64,000 bases of DNA, taken from the NCBI GenBank assembly GCA_009783305.1, contig WRHJ01000002.1:1-64000 (forward strand). The letters are read 5' to 3'. Source of the DNA: Candidatus Saccharimonadota bacterium. Lineage in GTDB: Bacteria > Patescibacteriota > Saccharimonadia > Saccharimonadales > Saccharimonadaceae. The notes under the pieces are model-generated. The model did no database searches. It saw only the letters and a list, made by a program, of their open reading frames with translations, and was not told the DNA's origin. Of the stretch, positions 8,829 through 16,268 are shown in pieces (the first letter of the stretch is position 1; each line of letters begins with the position of its first letter). Both the position numbers and the translations under genes were made by a program.

Positions 8829-9890
8829 ATGGCAAATCAGGAGACTATCATCGAGCTTCAAAGCTTGTCCAAACGCTATGGTTTCGGCGATGCCGAATAT
8901 TATGCCTTGCGCGATTTCGACCTCACCGTTAAACGCGGCGAATTCATTATGATCATGGGGCCTTCTGGCTGCGGTAAAACCACCCTCCTGAACATTATCG
9001 GCCTCATCGACAAGCCCACCTCGGGACAATACCTCCTCGGCAACCGCGACGTCTCCCGCATTAGCAGCCGCCGCCAAGCCAAATTCCGCGCCCGCCAAAT
9101 CGGCTTCATTTTCCAAAACTTTAACCTCATCCCCACCCTTCCCATCATCGAAAACGTCGCCCTCCCCCTCGTTTACTCCGGTTTTCACAAATACCGCCGC
9201 CTGCGCATGGCCAGCAACATCCTCGACCATTTCCACCTCCAAGAACGCGAATATTACATGCCCTGGCAGCTCAGCGGCGGCCAACAGCAACGCGTTGCCA
9301 TCGCTCGCTCTCTCGTCGCCAATCCTAGTCTCATCCTCGCCGATGAACCCACCGGCAACCTTGACAGCCGCGCCTCCCACATCGTCATGGAAGAACTTCG
9401 TGATATCCACTCTTTAGGCAACACCATCATCATGGTTACCCACAATCCTGCCCTCACCACCTACGCCACTCGCGTCATCAATATGCTAGACGGCCAAATC
9501 GATACCGATATCAAGACTGTCGCCGACCGCGACCTCCCCAAACCCGGCGATCCCGAAAAAATCGCTGTCCGCGTCCTGCCTCGCAAACCTGACATCCCTG
9601 CCCCCTTACCACCACCTAAACCCGCTGCCGCTCCGGTGCCAGCACCAAAGCCCGAATTAAAGCCTGAACCCAAGCCCGTCTCCATCTCTGTTTCGGAGGT
9701 TGAACCTGCACCCAAACCAACACCGAAACCTACCGCTAAAAAACCTGCCAAAAAAACCATCTCCGTTAAAGTCGAAAAAACCACCAAAACACCCAAAAAG
9801 CCTGCCGCAAAGAAAACCACCAAGAAAACGACCCCAAAAAAGTCTACCAAGAAAACCGCCGCCAAAACCACTAAGAGGACAAAGAAATGA
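8829..9890 (+). CDS. MacB/LolD-type ABC transporter ATPase with Lys/Pro/Ala-rich tail
   Basis: The ABC domain (about residues 1-230) has Walker A GPSGCGKTT at 44-52, the Q-loop FQNFNL, the signature LSGGQQQR near 148-155, Walker B LILADEPTGNLD and the H-loop VTHN. This pattern belongs to the MacB/LolD subfamily, which powers export or extrusion rather than import. A tail of about 120 residues, first Pro-rich then with KKPAKKT-like repeats resembling bacterial histone H1-like tails, is not part of the normal family length (about 230). TATACT lies about 7 nt before the start. Its stop overlaps the start of the permease gene (ATGA). Confidence 0.9.
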   Translation: MANQETIIELQSLSKRYGFGDAEYYALRDFDLTVKRGEFIMIMGPSGCGKTTLLNIIGLIDKPTSGQYLLGNRDVSRISSRRQAKFRARQIGFIFQNFNLIPTLPIIENVALPLVYSGFHKYRRLRMASNILDHFHLQEREYYMPWQLSGGQQQRVAIARSLVANPSLILADEPTGNLDSRASHIVMEELRDIHSLGNTIIMVTHNPALTTYATRVINMLDGQIDTDIKTVADRDLPKPGDPEKIAVRVLPRKPDIPAPLPPPKPAAAPVPAPKPELKPEPKPVSISVSEVEPAPKPTPKPTAKKPAKKTISVKVEKTTKTPKKPAAKKTTKKTTPKKSTKKTAAKTTKRTKK

Positions 9891-11113
9891 GCCTACTCAT
9901 CCGCACCCACATCCAACTCGCTACCAGCAGCCTGCGCCGTAACCGCACTCGTTCTTTCCTCACCGCTCTTGGCATCGCCATCGGCGTCGCCTCTATCGTC
10001 CTGATTCTTTCTCTTGCCGGCGGCATTAACCGTCTTATTTCCACCCAAATCGAAAAAACCGGCGCTGACCTTATCGTCGTTCGCCCCAGCTCTGGCAAAG
10101 ATGCCGTCAGCAGCATTGTTGACGAACTCACCGCCTCTTCCCAGTACCAAAAATCCAACCTCTCTTTCAAAGACGTTACAACTATCGACAAACTCGACAA
10201 CATCGCCGCCGTCGCTCCCCTCGCCATCAGTCAAGCCACCATCTCCGTCGAACACAACAAAATACCCTCCGCCACCATCGTCGCCACCACTCCAGACCTT
10301 CCTAAAATACTCAATCTTCCTCTTAAAAACGGCCAATTTCTTAGCGATGAACTTAAAGAAAATACCGCCGTCATTGGCAGCGCGCTCGCTTTCAGCCTCT
10401 TCGGCACCACCAGCGCCGTCACCAAAACTATCCATTATTTAGACGAAAAATTCATGGTCGTTGGCGTCCTCGATTCCATCAACGACCCCATCAATTTCAA
10501 CAACGTCGATTTCGACACCGCCATGCTCGTCAACGCCAGTTATCTCGCTACTCTCACCGATCTTCAAATTCAACAAATCAACATCAAAGTCGCCGCTACC
10601 GACTACATCGATGACGCCATCGACGTCATCACCGAACAGCTCTCTGCTTCCAAATCCGGTGAACAAAATTTCGCCGTTCTCTCCGGCGATAAAATTTCCC
10701 ATCCCGCTGGTTCCCTCTTCTCTATTATCTCTGGCATGCTTGCCCTCGTTGCCGGCATTTCCCTCATCGTCGGCGGCGTCGGTGTCATGAATATCATGCT
10801 CGTCTCTGTTTCCGAACGCACTCACGAAATCGGCATCCGCAAAGCTGTCGGTGCCAGCAGCAGCAATATCCTCCTCCAATTCCTCTTCGAATCCATCGTC
10901 CTCGCTGTCCTAGGCGGTATTATCGGCTTCGCCCTCGGCTACGCCTTGGCTTTCTTAGTCTCTCTCATCACGCCTTTCAATCCCTTCATCTCTTGGGAAA
11001 TTCTCGGCATCACCGGCGCCACCTCCCTCACCGTCGGCATCCTCTTCGGCATCTATCCCGCCCTCAAAGCCGCCCGCAAAAACCCCATCGAATCACTCAA
11101 ATACTATCGCTAA
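9887..11113 (+). CDS. MacB/FtsX-family ABC transporter permease
   Basis: The 408-residue protein has an N-terminal helix (about 20-45) after the typical SLRRNRTRSFLTALGIAIGV start, a long extracytoplasmic MacB-type domain, and three C-terminal helices (about 275-300, 325-350, 365-395). It contains the conserved SVSERTHEIGIRKAVGAS coupling segment and ends in the usual IYPALKAARKNPIESLKYYR-type tail. It starts inside the stop of the ATPase gene, so the two form an operon and most likely one exporter. The substrate cannot be told. Confidence 0.9.
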   Translation: MSLLIRTHIQLATSSLRRNRTRSFLTALGIAIGVASIVLILSLAGGINRLISTQIEKTGADLIVVRPSSGKDAVSSIVDELTASSQYQKSNLSFKDVTTIDKLDNIAAVAPLAISQATISVEHNKIPSATIVATTPDLPKILNLPLKNGQFLSDELKENTAVIGSALAFSLFGTTSAVTKTIHYLDEKFMVVGVLDSINDPINFNNVDFDTAMLVNASYLATLTDLQIQQINIKVAATDYIDDAIDVITEQLSASKSGEQNFAVLSGDKISHPAGSLFSIISGMLALVAGISLIVGGVGVMNIMLVSVSERTHEIGIRKAVGASSSNILLQFLFESIVLAVLGGIIGFALGYALAFLVSLITPFNPFISWEILGITGATSLTVGILFGIYPALKAARKNPIESLKYYR

Positions 11114-11403
11114 TTGCCCAGTGCTTGCGCCTTCTGAGCCAAGATTTCTTCCTTTACTTCCCTCAACGTATCTTCCACTATCTCTCTAAAATCTGGCACA
11201 TTCTCTTCCAGCCATTTTGTTTGCTCGTCAGCACCAATACCCGCAAACGCATCTAATTGTTCATCGGACAGCACCTCTGCCATCCTCAAACTAATGCGAT
11301 CTTGAATCTGCTTCTCCAGCCCCTCCACCAGCTCTGCTTTCATATCTTCTGGCAAATCTGCCACCCCTACATCTTTTAAGAATTGTTCATCTAAATTGTG
11401 CAT
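11110..11403 (-). CDS. Small acidic helical protein (DUF5663-like)
   Basis: This 97-residue all-helical protein (HNLDEQFLKDVGVADLP..., later LSDEQLDAFAGI) resembles small proteins common in CPR genomes annotated as DUF5663. That family link is from memory of the pattern and not verified. It is convergent with the permease gene, overlapping by 4 nt. AAGGGAAGGA precedes the ATG. Confidence 0.65.
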   Translation of the reverse strand: MHNLDEQFLKDVGVADLPEDMKAELVEGLEKQIQDRISLRMAEVLSDEQLDAFAGIGADEQTKWLEENVPDFREIVEDTLREVKEEILAQKAQALGN

Positions 11404-11425
11404 TTTATTCCTTCCCTTTTATTAC

Positions 11426-13582
11426 TTACGGCTTAATAATCCCATTTTCTATCGCCCTGGCAACCGCTTGCGCCCCATCTTGGTTTATCAATTGGTTTGC
11501 CCATACATGCGTATTGCCCCTTGCTATACCTGTGGCCCCCTCAAATACGTCCAAGGCCTGATTATACGCTGTGCTCCCCGGCTCTATGCCAAACATTGTC
11601 TTAAAAGCCGTCCCAATATTACTACCTGGCGGAGCTACATAGTCCAAATTAAAGACCGGGGCGCTCTCCACCGGAATTGTAGAAGCCGCCTCCCCGCCGC
11701 CAAACCTCACCCCGCCGCTAGTTTCCGACAGGCCGCCAGGTTGTACGCCACCGCCCGTTTCAGTAGGCGCAGGCGTTTTGAGCATATTGCCCGCTTCAGG
11801 GGTCCCTCCGTCCGGAGTCCCCGCACCCGATGTCTCAGTCCCGCCACCTCTATTAGCTATAGCGTGGCTTATCTGGTGCGCCGCAAACGCTGTCGCCGCT
11901 GCCAAGCCCACCGCTATAACTGTCCGTTTCCTATTTCGATACTTGTCTTCCAAAATCGCATCCGTATGAGCTCCGGTTATTATTCCTGCCACCACATCAT
12001 ACGTCGCTTTTTGATCTTTAGATAAGTTTTCAGAAATATACTTTTTCAGCTCTACCTTTTCAGTCTTCTTGTCCTCACCGTCAGCACCAGTTTCTTCAAT
12101 TTCCATAGTTCTATCAAACAAATCTCTATTTCGGTTAATTTCACTATTCTTCGAGCCGCTCCTACTCAACAAGGCCGCATTTCCTGCCGCCGCTCCGACT
12201 GCCCCCGCCAAACCTAGCCCACCAGTCGCCGCCCCCAGAAGCGCGCCCGCTCCCACGCCAATTCCTATCCGCAGCCACATCGGAGCCTTATCTAGGAACT
12301 TACCAATTCTTCTGATGACATTACCATTATCCATCCTGTCTTTCGTGGTATCTATCAATTGCTTGTTCTCTGCCGTCCACAGCTTGATAAATTCTGCGTT
12401 CACCTCCGCCTCAGTCGCTTCCGGATTCTTGTTCATAAACAAGTCCATCTTACCCTTCATTACCGCCGCTACATCATTACCGTAAGCTTCACGTGCCTCG
12501 TTGTATATCTTCTCCTGTTCACCACCCTTCTTCCGTCCAAACACCCCGCGCCGCTTCGCCGACATCTCCGCCAATTCCTCACGTGATATCTTCAGCAGTC
12601 TGTCACGCAACTCAACATTGCCCTCCAGCAACTCCAGCTCTTTAGGTGTCAGTTTTTCTCGCTCTTTTTTCTCCGCAGTTTCCGTCTTCTCTTTCGCCCA
12701 TTTTTCATACAGAGACTTCAATTCCGCATCACCCAATGCCTTGAGTTCATTTTGTGTCAAATCGCCATTTTTCTCCAACCAAGCCCAATCGCCATATACC
12801 GCCTCAATCATCTCTTCGCGTGACTTCTCTCCCTCTTCCTTTTTTTCGCCTGGCTTACCGCCTTCGCCCTCGCCTGGCTTACCAGGATCATCATCTGGTT
12901 CAGGTGATTCCGGCGGCTTATTGGCATACTCGGTTTTCAGAATCTTCATCGCCTCGCCCAGCACAATACCGTATCTGTCATTTGCCTCTTGCGTCTTCCG
13001 GCGCAACTCATTTTCATATTCCCGCTGATCTTGTTCGTCCCTAATCCCCTCTTTCTTCGGCAAGTTCGCCAATATCGTCAAAACCTTACCATTATCTCCC
13101 GTCTCCAGAGCCTCCCGAATCGTCGCTTCGTCAACTTTGCTCTTGATTTCTTCCGCCGCCTTCTCTGCAAAACCCACTTGCCCCCGCTCTGCCAATCTCT
13201 CGTTCATTTCATCCGCATTGCCCTGCTGCCAAGTTTCGTATCTCTTATCTTCTTTTTTCTGCTCCATCCGCGCGCTCATCTTGGCAATCATGTCCTCCCC
13301 CTCCTCCGGCGTATATACTCCCAAGCGCACTTTCTCTTCAATCATCGCGCGGATCTTATCCGGCGGCTCCGCTTCCGATTCCGGTTCCACATTACTCTGT
13401 TCCCAGTCTTTCAATTTCGTATTTATACCCCTCAAACGCTCACCGTATGCCTCATTGTTTTCACCCGGCAATTTTGGATAAGAATCAAAATCCACCTCTT
13501 CCATCCGATCCTGGCGTTTTGCCGCCCGCTCTTCCTCATATGCGCTGCTCCAGTTGCTACCAGAAACTCTCTCACTCACCAT
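11426..13582 (-). CDS. Large charged coiled-coil membrane protein, unknown
   Basis: The 718-residue product has roughly 430 N-terminal residues that are very rich in Glu, Lys and Arg with helical, coiled-coil character and a Pro/Gly/Glu-rich linker near 225-260. A Gly/Ala-rich hydrophobic stretch (about 440-475) and a second (about 565-585, TVIAVGLAAATAFAAHQI) follow, then a Gly/Thr/Pro-rich region and a short C-terminal domain near DVFEGATGIARGN that could face outside. The order suggests a cytoplasmic N-terminus and an exported C-terminus. A good Shine-Dalgarno (GGAGGAGG) precedes the ATG. No family recognised. Confidence 0.7.
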   Translation of the reverse strand: MVSERVSGSNWSSAYEEERAAKRQDRMEEVDFDSYPKLPGENNEAYGERLRGINTKLKDWEQSNVEPESEAEPPDKIRAMIEEKVRLGVYTPEEGEDMIAKMSARMEQKKEDKRYETWQQGNADEMNERLAERGQVGFAEKAAEEIKSKVDEATIREALETGDNGKVLTILANLPKKEGIRDEQDQREYENELRRKTQEANDRYGIVLGEAMKILKTEYANKPPESPEPDDDPGKPGEGEGGKPGEKKEEGEKSREEMIEAVYGDWAWLEKNGDLTQNELKALGDAELKSLYEKWAKEKTETAEKKEREKLTPKELELLEGNVELRDRLLKISREELAEMSAKRRGVFGRKKGGEQEKIYNEAREAYGNDVAAVMKGKMDLFMNKNPEATEAEVNAEFIKLWTAENKQLIDTTKDRMDNGNVIRRIGKFLDKAPMWLRIGIGVGAGALLGAATGGLGLAGAVGAAAGNAALLSRSGSKNSEINRNRDLFDRTMEIEETGADGEDKKTEKVELKKYISENLSKDQKATYDVVAGIITGAHTDAILEDKYRNRKRTVIAVGLAAATAFAAHQISHAIANRGGGTETSGAGTPDGGTPEAGNMLKTPAPTETGGGVQPGGLSETSGGVRFGGGEAASTIPVESAPVFNLDYVAPPGSNIGTAFKTMFGIEPGSTAYNQALDVFEGATGIARGNTHVWANQLINQDGAQAVARAIENGIIKP

Positions 13583-13723
13583 TTCAGCCTCCTCCTCTTA
13601 TTAGTGAATCCATCTACAGCTTTCACCTTATTTCCTTCCCTTCAAGTTTTTAACCATTACCTCTATCTTATCACACCGTTTCTAAATCCACCAATAGTGG
13701 TATACTTTATTTACTCGAGATCT

Positions 13724-14968
13724 ATGAAGATTTTAGGCATCGAAACCAGTTGTGATGAAACCGCGGCCGCCATCATCGAAAATGGCACGCAAATTTTAAG
13801 CAACGTCGTCGTTTCTCAAATTGACATCCACCAAGCCTACGGTGGTGTCGTCCCCGAAATCGCCGCCCGTTCTCACATTGAAGCTATTCTCCCCGTCATT
13901 GATCAATCTCTCAAAGACGCCCGCCTCAACTGGAACGAAATCGACGCCATCGCCGTCACCCACACTCCCGGCCTGCTCGGTTCCCTCCTCATTGGCACTC
14001 TCACCGCCCGTACCCTCGCTATTTTGCACCAAAAACCTCTCTACCCCATCCATCACCTCAAATCTCACATCTACGCAAACTGGCTATCAAGTGAAAATGA
14101 AGGTAATTCTAGCGAGGCGTGCGGAAGAGATGGCCGCCGGCCATCTATTTCCGGCCCGACTGCAGCAACTGCGCCCCGTAAAGACGGGCGCGCACGCGAA
14201 AGGGCCTCGTCAGAATTACCTTCTTTCCCCTTGATAGCTCTGATTGTCTCTGGCGGTCACACTCAACTCATCCATATGACCGGCCACAATCACTTTGAAA
14301 TTATTGGCACCACTCATGACGACGCCATCGGCGAAGTCTTCGACAAAATCGCCAAAATTTTAGGACTTCCCTACCCCGGCGGCCCCTCCATCGCCGCCGC
14401 CGCCGAAACTGGCGACCCCCATAAATATCCCCTTCCCCACCCCAAAATGCCAGATTACGATTTCAGCTTCTCCGGCCTTAAAACCGCCGTCCTCCGTGCC
14501 ATCCAAAAGGAACTAAATTTGCCTATTTCCACTCCTAGTGGCGAGCTCGCCGCCAAACTATCAAAACAACAAATCGCCAATTTCGCCGCCTCCTTCCAAA
14601 ATACCGCCATCGATATCTTAGTTGAAAAATTATCTCAAGCCATCGAAAAATTCCAGCCAAAATCCGTCCTCCTCGCTGGCGGCGTCGCTGCCAATTCCCT
14701 TCTCCGTGAAAAAGTTAAGGAGAAAATACCTGAACAGAGTAATTCTAAGAACGTAGCAACTCCCAAGAAAACCCTGCCCGAAGCAGGTTTTCCTGGCGAC
14801 CAAGCTGGTTCTAAGAATTACTCTGTTCAGCTATTCTTCCCTTTACCTAAATTTTCTACTGACAACGCCGCCATGGTCGCCTCCGCCGCCTATTTCGCTA
14901 TAGAAGCCGGCGAAAAACCCACCGACCCCTACAGCCTCGACATCTCTCCCCGCTCAAAAATCAACTAA
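13724..14968 (+). CDS. tsaD: tRNA N6-threonylcarbamoyladenosine transferase, with two in-frame palindromic insertions
   Basis: TsaD transfers the threonylcarbamoyl group to A37 of ANN-decoding tRNAs. MKILGIETSCDET starts the protein; the HHLKSH metal site, LIVSGGHTQL, PYPGGPSI and STDNAAMVA motifs are all present. The ATG at 13724 follows a TATACT box; the open frame extends much further 5' but only antisense to the preceding gene. At 414 residues it is about 75 longer than the family. The excess maps to two palindromic elements: family B at residues about 126-166 and family A at about 336-369. Both keep the frame and fall in surface-loop positions between motifs, so the enzyme is probably active. 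Confidence 0.95.
   Translation: MKILGIETSCDETAAAIIENGTQILSNVVVSQIDIHQAYGGVVPEIAARSHIEAILPVIDQSLKDARLNWNEIDAIAVTHTPGLLGSLLIGTLTARTLAILHQKPLYPIHHLKSHIYANWLSSENEGNSSEACGRDGRRPSISGPTAATAPRKDGRARERASSELPSFPLIALIVSGGHTQLIHMTGHNHFEIIGTTHDDAIGEVFDKIAKILGLPYPGGPSIAAAAETGDPHKYPLPHPKMPDYDFSFSGLKTAVLRAIQKELNLPISTPSGELAAKLSKQQIANFAASFQNTAIDILVEKLSQAIEKFQPKSVLLAGGVAANSLLREKVKEKIPEQSNSKNVATPKKTLPEAGFPGDQAGSKNYSVQLFFPLPKFSTDNAAMVASAAYFAIEAGEKPTDPYSLDISPRSKIN
14099..14223. repeat. Palindromic element family B, copy 1 (in tsaD)
   Basis: Arms GAAGGTAATTCT (14099-14110) and its exact complement (14212-14223), extended imperfectly on both sides, enclose a core of about 100 bp. The core has hairpins (GATGGCCGCCGGCCATC and GCGCCCCGTAAAGACGGGCGC) and matches the cores at 18033-18132 and 35418-35516. 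It is read in frame by tsaD as a Gly/Arg/Ala/Ser-rich loop. Confidence 0.85.
14730..14830. repeat. Palindromic element family A, copy 2 (in tsaD)
   Basis: Arms of 23 bp (14730-14752 and 14808-14830; CTGAACAGAGTAATTCT...) are complementary in 22 positions around a 55-bp core at 14753-14807. The core encodes ATPKKTLPEAGFPGDQAG in the tsaD frame. One arm plus core is 78 bp, a multiple of three. The right arm encodes the SVQLF strand expected in normal TsaD, so the left arm looks like the added inverted copy. Confidence 0.85.
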
Positions 14969-15177
14969 TCACTCTTTTTGGTCTTATTCATATCAAACAA
15001 TGGTTTTTGATCTTTCCCCCGCATCACTTCCCTAGCCTCTTCCAGTAATCTATTTAAAGCCACTTCGGAGTTTGCCGATCCAATGTGCTCTGTCCGCACT
15101 ACTTTCCCACCCTGCTTCCAACACACCTGCACTCCAGTCGCCCCACTTCCCGTCTTAAACTTCCTTATAAACGCCAT
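14965..15177 (-). pseudogene. Relic of the N-terminus of an IS1634-type transposase
   Basis: The 70-residue frame MAFIRKFKTGSGATGVQV...EHIGSANSEVALNRLLEEA matches the way IS1634-family transposases begin (aromatic-x-R-x-x-K-T-x-S-G-A-T-x-V-Q, then EHIGSAH). These proteins are usually above 450 residues; everything after the first domain is missing here and the frame ends in a basic tail. It overlaps the end of tsaD by 4 nt on the opposite strand. It could instead be a domesticated small protein; the intact frame does not exclude that. Confidence 0.55.
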
Positions 15178-15353
15178 TTGCCACCATTATACACTTTCGC
15201 ACAAATCCACAAGCACTTTAACTATTACTAACCTGTTTATTAGCAACCATTTGACTTAGCATCCCATTTAGCATACTATAGACCCAACAAGCCATAACCG
15301 GCTTGGGAGAACAAAAAGTGCATAACACAAAATAATTTGCACCTACTGTCAAA

Positions 15354-15398
15354 TATTTCACGTGAAATATCGCTCGTGGTTATATTTCATGTGAAAGT
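15354..15398. promoter_or_regulatory. Two parS-like sites
   Basis: TATTTCACGTGAAATA (15354-15369) is a perfect 16-bp palindrome differing from the bacterial parS consensus TGTTTCACGTGAAACA only at two symmetric outer positions. A second, weaker site TATTTCATGTGAAAGT is at 15383-15398. They lie in the gene-poor gap 15178-15459, about 43 kb from dnaA, within reach of an origin-proximal ParB loading zone. No parA or parB is in the window. Nothing else was seen in this gap. Confidence 0.5.
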
Positions 15399-15459
15399 TT
15401 TGATATAAAAACCAAGAAAAAGCGGCTCCCAACAGGGAACCGCTATCTTGCATAGGTAA

Positions 15460-15858
15460 TTAAAATGAACCGTAATGATCGCCACACGCATCATAACTAA
15501 CCCCATGACTTCTCTTATTGAAAATTTCTACATCAAGGGATAGATTATTCTGCGCGCAAACGGTATCTATCGAATAACCAAAAATTGGCTCACAACGGCA
15601 AAAACTAAGACATAAATCCAATTGTTGATTATGCGTCAGTCCATCTTCCCCGCATTTTATCACGAAGCAAATGTCCGGAATCCCCCGATCCCATCGACTC
15701 GCTTCAACAAAACGCACCAAGACATCTGTTGGATCCGTATTAGCCTCATTCGCCTTATTAAAAGCCTGAGATAAAGCTATCTGACAAACCTCCCCCAAAG
15801 TCTCAAAACCAATCTTTTTCTCTACGCCTTTCCTATAATGAATCTCCAAATTTGGCAT
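15460..15858 (-). CDS. Hypothetical protein
   Basis: This predicts a soluble 132-residue protein (MPNLEIHYRKGVEKK...) with several Cys in the second half (FVIKCGEDG, LCLSFCRCEP, DTVCAQN, DACGDH). The spacing is not a recognised zinc finger but metal binding is possible. ATG 15858 is preferred to the GTG 9 nt upstream because AAAGGGGGTGA is correctly spaced before it. It overlaps the end of the preceding gene, so the two are translationally coupled. Confidence 0.6.
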   Translation of the reverse strand: MPNLEIHYRKGVEKKIGFETLGEVCQIALSQAFNKANEANTDPTDVLVRFVEASRWDRGIPDICFVIKCGEDGLTHNQQLDLCLSFCRCEPIFGYSIDTVCAQNNLSLDVEIFNKRSHGVSYDACGDHYGSF

Positions 15859-16144
15859 TCCGCTCACCCCCTTTACTTTCCCAAATGATTTTGTCTATTT
15901 GCGCCTGCGAATCCACTAACTCCAAATACGCCGCCATGGGATCTTCCCCGGCAGCATTCTCTGCCGCTTTCTCACGCTCGTACATCTTTTTCATAGTCGC
16001 TATCGTCTTGCGCACAGTCTCTTGGTCATAATGGATCGGGGCTTCACCGTCGCAGACGCGACGCACGTCGCTAATTAATCTTTCGAACGCTTCAGCATCC
16101 TTCTTCGCGTCATTACCACTTACATTAGGCCTTTCAGAACTCAT
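15833..16144 (-). CDS. Hypothetical small acidic helical protein
   Basis: This 103-residue charged, helical protein (MSSERPNVSGNDAKKDAEAF...) has no membrane segment or known motif. ATG 16144 is chosen because GAGGTGAAAATT precedes it. It overlaps the next gene by 26 nt, indicating a two-gene operon. Confidence 0.55.
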   Translation of the reverse strand: MSSERPNVSGNDAKKDAEAFERLISDVRRVCDGEAPIHYDQETVRKTIATMKKMYEREKAAENAAGEDPMAAYLELVDSQAQIDKIIWESKGGERNAKFGDSL

Positions 16145-16268
16145 AATTTTCACCTCATTTCAATGTTCTATCGCACTCTCAACGTGCAAATATGCCTCCC
16201 CATTATATCATAGTCATGTATAAAAGTCAATACCATAACCGGTACCACAGACATGCTACAATTAAACC

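Noticed and set aside
9461..9871. Hydrophobic ORF on the minus strand opposite the ATPase tail.
   Set aside because: It is the complement of a Lys/Pro/Ala codon run and has no ribosome-binding site.
12989..13723. Long 5' extension of the tsaD open frame (about 245 codons).
   Set aside because: It is antisense to the large charged protein gene; normal TsaD starts at MKILGIETSC, and a promoter-like TATACT lies just before 13724.
15833..15867. Longer start for the 15460 gene (GTG) making an overlap with the upstream gene of 35 nt.
   Set aside because: The Shine-Dalgarno is positioned for the ATG at 15858; the GTG is itself part of that site.
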